Shown: positions 22,657 through 28,415 of the stretch, in pieces
Layout of the letters: each line of letters begins with the position of its first letter
Numbering within the stretch: the stretch's first letter is position 1
From: CAZIHO01 sp964538875
GTDB taxonomy: Bacteria > Pseudomonadota > Gammaproteobacteria > Chromatiales > Chromatiaceae
DNA: 28,415 nt
Direction: 5' to 3'
Assembly (NCBI GenBank): GCA_964538875.1
Contig: CAZIHO010000036.1
Location: 1 to 28,415 of the forward strand
Notes under the pieces: model-generated
What the model was told of the DNA's origin: nothing
The model's input: the letters and a program-made list of their open reading frames with translations, nothing else
Databases searched by the model: none
Made by a program: the position numbers and the translations under genes

Positions 22657-22681
22657 GGTTCTCGCCGCAGGCGGAGGAACC
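22657..22681 (-). promoter_or_regulatory. Leader hairpin upstream of dapL
   Basis: On the minus strand GGTTC/GAACC encloses CGCC/GGCG with a small internal loop. It lies between the predicted transcription start (about 22697) and the dapL GTG. No lysine-riboswitch pattern is seen; function is unknown. Confidence 0.3.
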
Positions 22682-22703
22682 GATGGGGCATGCGAAGGGC
22701 GCT

Positions 22704-22731
22704 AGTATAGCCGGGTCCGCGCCGGGTCCAA
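22704..22731 (-). promoter_or_regulatory. Sigma-70 promoter for dapL-lysA
   Basis: TTGGAC (22726-22731) and TATACT (22704-22709) are 16 bases apart on the minus strand. Transcription would begin near 22697, leaving a leader of about 125 bases. Confidence 0.65.
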
Positions 22732-22764
22732 CGGGGGAGGGGAAGGAGGGAATCCAACCAGGAA

Positions 22765-22806
22765 CCCGCGCACGGGGCCCGGGCGGTGCGGCCGGGCCGG
22801 CGCGGG
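22765..22806 (-). terminator. Nested GC hairpin after minE
   Basis: CCCGCGC/GCGCGGG (22765-22771 with 22800-22806) encloses GGCCCGG/CCGGGCC (22776-22782 with 22792-22798). It begins 2 bases after the minE stop. There is no U run, so termination may be weak or Rho-assisted. Confidence 0.55.
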
Positions 22807-22807
22807 C

Positions 22808-23077
22808 CTAGGAGCGGGGATTGCCCCCTTCCGGGAGCACGATTTCCAATTCCAGCACTTCCCGGTGCTCGTCCTGCTCGATCTTCACGGAAATGGCGTC
22901 CTGGTCTACGTGTACATACTTGCGGATTACCGCCAGAATCTCGCTTTGTAATTTGGGCAGGTAGGAGGGCCGGCCCCGCTCGGAGCGGTCATGGGCCACC
23001 AGGATCTGTAACCGCTCGCGGGCAACGCCCGCAGACCCCTTGCGCGGCTGGGAACGGAAAAAATCCAAGAGTCCCAT
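22808..23077 (-). CDS. minE: Cell division topological specificity factor MinE
   Basis: The 89-residue protein is standard for MinE. The N-terminal membrane and MinD-binding part is MGLLDFFRSQPRKGSAGVARERLQI-like (quoted here in pieces: GLLDFF, SAGVARERLQILVAHDR). The C-terminal topological domain contains LPKLQSEILAVIRKYV and ends VLELEIVLPEG. MinE stimulates the MinD ATPase and sets up pole-to-pole waves so that division happens at mid-cell. The ATG is 3 bases after the minD stop, in the conserved order minC-minD-minE. Confidence 0.98.
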   Translation of the reverse strand: MGLLDFFRSQPRKGSAGVARERLQILVAHDRSERGRPSYLPKLQSEILAVIRKYVHVDQDAISVKIEQDEHREVLELEIVLPEGGNPRS

Positions 23078-23080
23078 GGC

Positions 23081-23890
23081 TCAGCCTCCAAATAGGCGGT
23101 TGAGAAAACCCTTCTTCTGCACGTCCAAGAACCGATGGGGCAGGTCCTCGCCGAGATAGCGTCCTACTGCGTCACCGTAGGCCAGACCGGCGTCGGCGGC
23201 GCGGTCCAGAATCACCGGCACGCCGGAGTTGGACGCCGACAGCACGAACGGGGATTCCGGGATCACGCCCAGCAATTCCAGAGAGAGAATCTCTTGGACA
23301 TCCTCCACGCTCAGCATTTCGCCGTTCTTCACCCGCACCGGCGCGTAGCGGGTCAGGAGCAGATACTCCTTGATAGGTGTCTCGTTGTTTTCCGCCCGCC
23401 GGGACTTGCTGGCCAGGATGCCCACCATGCGATCCGAGTCCCGCACCGAGGACACTTCCGGGTTGGTCACCACGATGGCGTCATCCGCGTAATACATGGC
23501 CATGACGGCGCCATGCTCGATGCCCGCCGGCGAGTCACACACGATATAGTCGAATTGCTGGGACAGTTCTTCCAGCACCCGGCCCACCCCTTCCTTGGTC
23601 AGGGCGTTCTTGTCCCTGGTCTGGGACGCGGGCAGGATGGAAAGATGCTCGCAGCGCTTGTCCTTGATGAGGGCCTGGTTCAGGCTCACGCCGTCGCTGA
23701 TGACGTTGGCGAAGTCGTACACCACCCGCCGTTCACAGCCCATGATGAGGTCCAGATTGCGCAGACCCACGTCGAAATCGATGACCACGGTCCGATTACC
23801 CCGCAGCGCCAATCCCATGGCGAAGGACGCGCTGGTGGTGGTCTTGCCGACTCCGCCCTTGCCCGAAGTGACCACGATGATTCTCGCCAA
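23081..23890 (-). CDS. minD: Septum-site determining ATPase MinD
   Basis: MinD is a membrane-associated ParA-like ATPase that recruits MinC to the poles. The 269-residue protein shows the deviant Walker A TSGKGGVGKTT (K11 and K16), VIDFDVGLRNLD, CDSPAGIEHGA and the C-terminal amphipathic membrane-targeting helix KKGFLNRLFGG. It is flanked by minE (3 bases after the stop) and minC (60 bases upstream). Length and motifs are standard, with no oddity. Confidence 0.99.
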   Translation of the reverse strand: MARIIVVTSGKGGVGKTTTSASFAMGLALRGNRTVVIDFDVGLRNLDLIMGCERRVVYDFANVISDGVSLNQALIKDKRCEHLSILPASQTRDKNALTKEGVGRVLEELSQQFDYIVCDSPAGIEHGAVMAMYYADDAIVVTNPEVSSVRDSDRMVGILASKSRRAENNETPIKEYLLLTRYAPVRVKNGEMLSVEDVQEILSLELLGVIPESPFVLSASNSGVPVILDRAADAGLAYGDAVGRYLGEDLPHRFLDVQKKGFLNRLFGG

Positions 23891-23950
23891 AGCTCGCCTC
23901 TCCCATTTAATGGACGACCAGCACCCGCGCCGGTCCTCCGTTCCAAAATG

Positions 23951-24721
23951 TTACCCGACCACCAGGGGCTCGATGATGAGGGTGCGTTCCTTCAGGAAGA
24001 CTTGGACCGCCTTGCCCCGGATATTGGGGCCCAGATCTTCGCTGACCCGGTAATACCCGGCGATGGAAACCAACTCCGCCTGGAGATCATGACAAAAGAT
24101 CCGCGCCTCCATGTTGCCCTTGGCGCCCGCCATGGCGCGGCCCCGCAGGGGCGCGTAGACGTGAATATTGCCGTCCGCCATGATTTCCGCGCCGGAACTC
24201 ACCGGCGCCAGCACGATCAAGTCCGCGCCCTTGGCGTATTCCTTTTGGCCGGAGCGCACCGGCCGGGTAATCAGCAAGGAGCGCGCCGGGGCCACCATGG
24301 GCAGCGGACGGGGCGGCGGCGGGGGTTCCTGGACCGGCGCGGCTGGCGGGGGCGGTTCCTCGGCCGCCTGACGGCGCACGGTTTGTTCCGCCAACACCGC
24401 CAGTTCCATGGCTTCCGCCGCCTGCTGTTGGGCCCGGGTGCCGCCGCGCACGCCCACCGGCAACATGCCCAGGCCGCGCATCAACCCCACCAACAGAGGA
24501 AACGCCACTTCCACGTCGTCCCGCGCCACTTCCTTGAGGTCGATCACCACCGGCGCATTATGGAAAAAGCCGGAGGCCTGCTCGACCCGGGAGGTCAGTT
24601 GCCGGGCCACGGCATCCATGTCGGTGCCGAGCAACCGCAACACCGGCAGGGTGAAGGTTCCCGCCTTGAGTTCAAATTGGGCCTCGGCCCGTGACCGTGC
24701 CTCTTGGGTACTGACTGCCAT
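23951..24721 (-). CDS. minC: Septum-site determining protein MinC
   Basis: MinC blocks FtsZ assembly away from mid-cell. The 256-residue protein has an N-terminal FtsZ-inhibiting domain (about 10-105, FELKAGTFTLPVLRLLG, FFHNAPVVIDL). A proline-rich linker follows (PPPPAAPVQEPPPPP, about 123-140). The C-terminal beta-helix dimerises and binds MinD, with TRPVRSGQKEYAKGADLIVL, GAEIMADGNIHVYAPLRGRA and MEARIFCHDLQAELVSIAG (short fragments). A promoter is seen at 24927-24955. The order minC, minD, minE supports the call. Confidence 0.98.
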   Translation of the reverse strand: MAVSTQEARSRAEAQFELKAGTFTLPVLRLLGTDMDAVARQLTSRVEQASGFFHNAPVVIDLKEVARDDVEVAFPLLVGLMRGLGMLPVGVRGGTRAQQQAAEAMELAVLAEQTVRRQAAEEPPPPAAPVQEPPPPPRPLPMVAPARSLLITRPVRSGQKEYAKGADLIVLAPVSSGAEIMADGNIHVYAPLRGRAMAGAKGNMEARIFCHDLQAELVSIAGYYRVSEDLGPNIRGKAVQVFLKERTLIIEPLVVG

Positions 24722-24926
24722 GCTGAATCCGTAAGGTCCCGGCCACCGCGCCGCGCCGGGACAGACAAAAGTAAGGGCGCATCCCCCCCAGGGAGGGAGC
24801 GGGGCTCGGCTACCGGCGACCGCAGTGGTTTTAACGACCCAAAAACATCATCAAGATTTTTCAGAGTCCGCTTCCAGCGGGCGCATACCGGTGGCCAAAT
24901 CAACCGGTCCCCAGGCCAACCGCCCT

Positions 24927-24955
24927 TTTATACGCCCTCGCCAGCGGGGGATCAA
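24927..24955 (-). promoter_or_regulatory. Sigma-70 promoter for minCDE
   Basis: TTGATC (24950-24955) and TATAAA (24927-24932) are 17 bases apart on the minus strand, with transcription near 24920. The spacer and -35 lie within the arm of the hairpin at 24941-24982, so termination of the upstream gene and initiation of min overlap. Confidence 0.6.
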
Positions 24956-24982
24956 GCCGACCCGCGCCGGTCCCCCCGCTGG
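24941..24982 (-). terminator. Stem-loop after the 103-residue gene
   Basis: A perfect 10-bp stem CCAGCGGGGG/CCCCCGCTGG (24941-24950 with 24973-24982) encloses a nested GACC/GGTC. It starts 2 bases after the stop at 24985. No U run follows. It shares bases with the minC promoter. Confidence 0.55.
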
Positions 24983-24984
24983 AT

Positions 24985-25296
24985 TCAAACAAATTCATCG
25001 ACGCCGAACACGCGGGTCAAGTAATCCCGATTCTCGTTTTGGTGCCAACCCACATAGGCCGCCATGGCGCGCCGGGTCCGGGAATCGGTGGCAGCCACGC
25101 CGTCCTGGCTAGCGCGCAAGCCCTCTATTTGGCGGCTCAGCACCCGTTCCATCTCCTCCGGGGACGGGCGCTCCTGGCGCTGGGGCGTGGCCGAACTGGC
25201 ATCCTTGACCGGCGGCAAGGGCGCGCCGACCTCCGGCCGATGCTCGACCTGAAGCCCGCTGCCGTATCCGGAAATGCCAGGACTTCCCTCGATCAT
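24985..25296 (-). CDS. Uncharacterised 103-residue protein
   Basis: No characterised family is recognised. The first half is Pro/Gly/Glu-rich and probably disordered (SGYGSGLQVEHRPEV, TPQRQERPSPEEME). The second half looks helical: MERVLSRQIEGLRASQDGV, TRRAMAAYVGWHQNENRDYL and a terminal TRVFGVDEFV. The ending of the GVDxF type recalls small gammaproteobacterial proteins of unknown role; that is only a memory-based hint. There is no signal peptide. The ATG has a weak AGGG about 12 bases upstream. It lies alone between recR and minC, followed by a stem-loop. Codon use is similar to its neighbours, which argues for a real gene. Confidence 0.6.
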   Translation of the reverse strand: MIEGSPGISGYGSGLQVEHRPEVGAPLPPVKDASSATPQRQERPSPEEMERVLSRQIEGLRASQDGVAATDSRTRRAMAAYVGWHQNENRDYLTRVFGVDEFV

Positions 25297-25507
25297 GGAC
25301 TAAAATTCCCTGACCCGCCATTCCCTCTGACCCTGGTGGCAAAACCATCCTCGGCGCCGTTGACCGTTGCCGGGAGCCTCCCTGACGGGTTCCACCAACC
25401 CTTTAAATTAAACCCGAAAACCGTCCGGATTGCCGAAAAAATACCCCGAAATTGGTAAAAAGTCCCGGTTTCTGCGCGATGCGGTCCGGCCCAGGGGGAG
25501 GGATGGG

Positions 25508-26110
25508 TCAATAATCCCGCCGACCGGCCAGGGCATGGGCCAGGGTGCCGCCGTCCACATACTCCAGTTCGCCGCCCAGGGGCACCCCATGGGCGATGCG
25601 GGTCGCCCGCACGCCCCGGCGTTTGGCGATTTCGCTGATGTAGTGAGCGGTCGCCTCCCCCTCCACGGTGGGGTTGGTGGCCAGGATCAGTTCCTTGATT
25701 TCGCCCTCGGCCAGGCGTTGCTCCAGGGCGTCCAGCCCCAATTCCCGGGGACCGATGCCGTCCAGAGGTGACAGGTGGCCACCGAGTACGAAATAACGCC
25801 CGGAGAAACCGGCGCAATGTTCGATGGCAGTCACCTCGGCCGGATTTTCCACCACGCACAACAGGGTTACGTCCCGCTTCGGGTTGGCGCACAGGGAGCA
25901 CACCTCTTGATCCGACAGGGTGCGGCAGCGCCGGCACTGGCCGATTTGATCCAGGGCCTCCGCCAACACCTGGGCTAGCCGCCGTCCCCCGTCCCGGTCC
26001 CGCTCCAGTAGGTAGAAGGCCATGCGCTGGGCGGACTTGGCGCCCACCCCAGGCAGGCATTGGAGCGCAGTCATCAGTTGGTCCAGCAGGGGGCGGCGCT
26101 GCGTGGGCAT
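25508..26110 (-). CDS. recR: Recombination mediator RecR
   Basis: RecR joins RecF and RecO to load RecA at gaps during recombinational repair. The 200-residue protein has the standard layout: a helix-hairpin-helix (ALQCLPGVGAKSAQRMA), a zinc finger (C59, C62, C71, C74), a Toprim domain (CVVENPAEVTAIE, LGGHLSPLDGIGP, ILATNPTVEGEATA) and a C-terminal Walker-B-like HGVPLGGELEYVDGGTL. Its ATG shares one base with the ybaB stop, as usual for the dnaX-ybaB-recR cluster. Confidence 0.99.
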   Translation of the reverse strand: MPTQRRPLLDQLMTALQCLPGVGAKSAQRMAFYLLERDRDGGRRLAQVLAEALDQIGQCRRCRTLSDQEVCSLCANPKRDVTLLCVVENPAEVTAIEHCAGFSGRYFVLGGHLSPLDGIGPRELGLDALEQRLAEGEIKELILATNPTVEGEATAHYISEIAKRRGVRATRIAHGVPLGGELEYVDGGTLAHALAGRRDY

Positions 26111-26433
26111 CAGAAGGGTAGTTTAAAGCCCGGCGGCAAGGACATCCCGGCGGTGAGTCCGGCCATGCTTTCCTGGGCCTTGTCGGCGATCCGGTGCACT
26201 GCGTCATTGATGGCGGCGGTAACCAGATCCTCCAGTAGATCCTTGTCGTCGCTCAACAACGACGGGTCGATAGAGACCCGGCGCGCCTCGTGGCGGCCGT
26301 TGAGGGTGACCTTGACTAGGCCGCCTCCGGATTCCCCGGTGACTTCTTCTTCCGCCAACCGTTGTTGCGCCTTTTGCAGTTCTTCCTGCATCCGCTGCGC
26401 CTGCTTCATGATGTTGCCTAACGGACCTTTCAT
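26110..26433 (-). CDS. ybaB: Nucleoid-associated protein YbaB/EbfC
   Basis: A 107-residue dimeric DNA-binding protein. It starts with a helix (LGNIMKQAQRMQEELQKAQQ) and then the conserved sheet region VTGESGGGLVKVTLNGRHE, followed by DPSLLSDDKDLLEDLVTAAIN and DAVHRIADKAQESMAGLT. YbaB binds DNA broadly and affects nucleoid form and gene expression. ATG 26433 is preceded by GAGGAG, a strong ribosome site. It lies between dnaX and recR, the conserved cluster. Confidence 0.98.
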   Translation of the reverse strand: MKGPLGNIMKQAQRMQEELQKAQQRLAEEEVTGESGGGLVKVTLNGRHEARRVSIDPSLLSDDKDLLEDLVTAAINDAVHRIADKAQESMAGLTAGMSLPPGFKLPF

Positions 26434-26472
26434 CGCTCCTCCTCGTTTGAATGGGTATCCCCGCTGACGCCT

Positions 26473-28080
26473 TTATTCGTCCAGGGGTTTGACGCTGCCG
26501 GGCAGCAATTCGGCGCCGAACCGTTCCCGCAGTGCCCGCGCGTCCGGGTCCCGCTCCAGGGCCTGTTCCGCCTGCCGCTGGCGTTCCCCGCGCAGGCGCA
26601 GGTCCCGCTGCGCCGGAGTTTCCGCTTCGGGCTTGAGGACCCGAATCTGTACCTTGAGTTCCGCGCCCAGCCGCTCTTGCAGCGCCTTGACCAGGGATTC
26701 CTCGGTCAGGCTGGTGCGTAGACCCTCGAAGGCTGGGTCCAACCCCAGGCAGAGCAACCCGGCGTCCTGGCTCACTAGGTCACAATTATTGGCCAACTGG
26801 CGGGACATGCCACCCAACGCCAGGCCCTTGACCAGGGCGTGCCAGTCCTGGATGAGCCCCTCCACCGGGCCGGGCGCCGGCGTTCTGGCCGCCACCATCG
26901 GCTGGCTGGGTGGACTGGGCGAGACTGGCGGCGGCTTGGCTGGTTGCATCGGTTGCGATGCCGGGGCCTGGGTTGGCGCCCGTGGCTCGCCGGCGGACCC
27001 GGGCCGAAACGCCAGCATGCGCAGCAGCACCATTTCCAGGCCGGCGCGGGGATCCGGTGCCAGCACCAAGTCCTGCTGGCCAAGAATGCCGATTTGATAA
27101 AACAGTTGCACGTCCTCGGCGGACAGGCCCTCGGCCAGGGCCGCCACCCGGGGATCCAGGGTCGCCCCCTGGCCCAGGCGTCCCGGCACCAGTTGGCCCA
27201 CCGCGATCTGGTGCAACAGCAACAGCAGTTGTTCCAGGACGCCGGCCAGGTCCGGGGTTTGCTCCAGGATATGGGCCACCCCATCCAGCAGATCCGCGCC
27301 GGAGCCCCGCGCCAGGGCCTCCAACAGATTCAACACCAGGTCCCCTTCCAGGGTGCCGAGCAGGGCGCGGGTTTCCCCTTCCCGCACCTGGCCGCCGCCG
27401 AACGCGATGGCCTGATCCAACAGGCTGAGGCCGTCCCGCATACTGCCATCCGCCGCCCGGGCCAGCAGATTGAGGGCAGCGGTCTCGTGGGGAATCGCTT
27501 CCTGATCTAGGATGCGCGCCAACTGGCCCTGGATCTGGTCCGGCAGCAGTTGCTTGAGCCCCAGTTGCAGGCAGCGGGATAGCACCGTGACCGGCACTTT
27601 TTGGGGGTCCGTGGTCGCCAAAAGGAATTTGACGTGGGGCGGCGGCTCTTCCAGGGTCTTCAACAGGGCGTTGAAGCTGTGGTTGGAAAACATATGTACC
27701 TCGTCGATCAGGTACACCTTGAAGCGCCCCCGGGCCGGCGCGTAGGGGACGTTGTCCAGCAGATCCCGGGTTTGGTCCACCTTGGTCCGGGAAGCGGCGT
27801 CCACTTCCAGCAGGTCCACGAAGCGGCCCTCGTCGATTTCCCGGCAGGCGCCGCAATCACCACAGGGCTCCGGCGTGATGCCCTGCTCGCAGTTGAGGCA
27901 CTTGGCCAGGATGCGCGCCAGGGTGGTCTTGCCAACGCCCCGGGTACCCGTGAACAGATAGGCGTGGTGCAGCCGTTGCTGGGACAGGGCGTTGCGTAGC
28001 ACCTGCACCACATGTTCCTGGCCGACCAGATCGGCGAACCGCCGGGGCCGCCATTTGCGCGCCAGCACCTGATATGACAT
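26473..28080 (-). CDS. dnaX: DNA polymerase III subunit tau (DnaX)
   Basis: Tau/gamma is the clamp-loader ATPase of the replicase. The 535-residue protein begins MSYQVLARKWRPRRFADLVG, the canonical start. Walker A is GTRGVGKT (45-52), the zinc cysteines are C64, C73, C76 and C79, Walker B is LIDEVHMFS, and the sensor region DPQKVPVTVLSRC follows. A Pro/Ala/Gln-rich linker lies at about 365-400, and the C-terminal tau part is shorter than in E. coli (643 residues total). No A-rich slippery site is seen in the linker, so a frameshifted gamma form is not predicted. No Shine-Dalgarno sequence precedes the ATG. Confidence 0.98.
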   Translation of the reverse strand: MSYQVLARKWRPRRFADLVGQEHVVQVLRNALSQQRLHHAYLFTGTRGVGKTTLARILAKCLNCEQGITPEPCGDCGACREIDEGRFVDLLEVDAASRTKVDQTRDLLDNVPYAPARGRFKVYLIDEVHMFSNHSFNALLKTLEEPPPHVKFLLATTDPQKVPVTVLSRCLQLGLKQLLPDQIQGQLARILDQEAIPHETAALNLLARAADGSMRDGLSLLDQAIAFGGGQVREGETRALLGTLEGDLVLNLLEALARGSGADLLDGVAHILEQTPDLAGVLEQLLLLLHQIAVGQLVPGRLGQGATLDPRVAALAEGLSAEDVQLFYQIGILGQQDLVLAPDPRAGLEMVLLRMLAFRPGSAGEPRAPTQAPASQPMQPAKPPPVSPSPPSQPMVAARTPAPGPVEGLIQDWHALVKGLALGGMSRQLANNCDLVSQDAGLLCLGLDPAFEGLRTSLTEESLVKALQERLGAELKVQIRVLKPEAETPAQRDLRLRGERQRQAEQALERDPDARALRERFGAELLPGSVKPLDE

Positions 28081-28089
28081 GGAGGATTG

Positions 28090-28095
28090 ATTCTA
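28090..28095 (-). promoter_or_regulatory. Possible -10 box just before dnaX
   Basis: TAGAAT on the minus strand ends 10 bases before the dnaX ATG. If used, the transcript would start only a few bases upstream of the ATG and be nearly leaderless, in keeping with the missing ribosome site. The -35 match is poor; read-through from the 4.5S RNA promoter is an alternative. Confidence 0.3.
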
Positions 28096-28199
28096 CGCCG
28101 ATGGGGGCGCACTGCCCTGGGCCGAGGAGTTTAACCCATGCCGTTCGTGGACCGCCATGCCGGCCGGGCGGCGTGGCGCGGGTCCGCGCGGAATGGGGA

Positions 28200-28311
28200 G
28201 GCGGCCGCTACCAGCCACACCCCGGCACCCGCTGCCACCGCTTCGGCTGCTCCCTTCCGGGCCTGACCGGGTTCACGGCTTTGCGTTGCGAGGGGACCGG
28301 TAGCGTCCGCC
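28200..28311 (-). ncRNA. ffs: 4.5S signal recognition particle RNA
   Basis: The 112-base minus-strand RNA begins GGCGGACGCTACC and ends GGTAGCGGCCGCC, which pair with one mismatch. The apex carries the invariant Ffh-binding domain, with GTCAGGCCCGGAAGGGAGC followed by AGCC (compare E. coli GTCAGGTCCGGAAGGAAGC). Just after the 5' stem it has CTCGCAACGC, as in E. coli CCCGCAACGC. Length matches the small bacterial form. It lies upstream of dnaX, a common arrangement. With Ffh it delivers nascent membrane proteins to the translocon. Confidence 0.96.
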
Positions 28312-28323
28312 ATAAGGGGCGAG

Positions 28324-28329
28324 ATTGTA
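28324..28329 (-). promoter_or_regulatory. -10 box of the 4.5S RNA promoter
   Basis: TACAAT on the minus strand lies 12 bases upstream of the RNA 5' end. No good -35 is visible at the expected distance. The remaining bases to 28415 show no gene. Confidence 0.55.
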
Positions 28330-28415
28330 GTGGCAACCGGGGTGTAACGCCAGGGACGGCGGCGCCTGCCCCCGGTTCAATGGTGGGCCTGGGCAACCCT
28401 GTCTTCTCCCTCGAC

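Noticed and set aside
22572..22703. Lysine riboswitch before dapL-lysA
   Set aside because: The leader has one hairpin but none of the conserved lysine-aptamer blocks.
25293..26207. Long minus-strand frame of 304 codons
   Set aside because: It is a shadow of recR in another frame, with Arg/Pro/Gly-rich composition and no domain. RecR is unambiguous here.
26473..28080. Programmed frameshift for a gamma form of DnaX
   Set aside because: No A-AAA-AAG heptamer in the linker region; the only A-rich stretch (near 27600) lies in the ATPase domain.
1..28415. CRISPR arrays or insertion sequences
   Set aside because: No regularly spaced direct repeats beyond the in-gene 27-base units, and no transposase frames or terminal inverted repeats with target duplications were seen.

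Overview
The window is GC-rich chromosomal DNA, and its gene content is gammaproteobacterial. The fkpB-ispH pair, the 4.5S RNA-dnaX-ybaB-recR block, minCDE, rimO, recG with yjbQ, and a pteridine reductase beside a MidA-type methyltransferase fit a non-enteric gammaproteobacterium, perhaps near Chromatiales or Methylococcales. No 16S rRNA gene is present, so this placement is inference. Nearly all genes are intact. The outer 75 bases hold the start of a tyrosine-recombinase gene next to a tRNA-Thr gene, which suggests a mobile element extending off the left edge.

Region 1-5200, all minus strand. A promoter (5044-5072) and a cobalamin riboswitch (about 4850-5035) lead into a BtuB-like outer-membrane B12 receptor. 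A PduO-type cob(I)alamin adenosyltransferase, an FkpB-type FKBP and IspH follow with overlapping or close junctions. tRNA-Thr(CGU) and its terminator come next, then the integrase remnant.

Region 5200-10200. rimO, nhaA and a 124-aa unknown gene are tightly coupled on the plus strand. A sigma-54-type promoter then precedes a 282-aa cysteine-free acidic protein with a DAPG nonapeptide repeat. Facing it are a 68-aa orphan with a long structured leader and a 134-aa single-span membrane protein.

Region 10200-16450. recG and yjbQ are followed upstream by a DevBCA-like ABC exporter (permease, ATPase, membrane-fusion protein), divergent from a short secreted RlpA-type protein.

Region 16450-22810. 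A gene-free stretch rich in hairpins is followed by a pteridine reductase divergent from a MidA-like methyltransferase, a Tat-exported HIRAN protein, an alpha/beta hydrolase, and a dapL-lysA pair for one-step meso/LL-diaminopimelate formation and lysine synthesis.

Region 22810-28415, all minus strand. This holds minE, minD and minC (division-site placement), a 103-aa unknown gene, recR, ybaB, dnaX and the 4.5S SRP RNA.

The most unusual signals are: (i) a nearly identical 32-base dyad-containing element at the same distance upstream of two unrelated envelope-protein genes; (ii) the sigma-54-controlled repeat protein; (iii) riboswitch-led coupling of B12 uptake genes to isoprenoid synthesis; (iv) an exported HIRAN domain; and (v) a DapL-type lysine branch.
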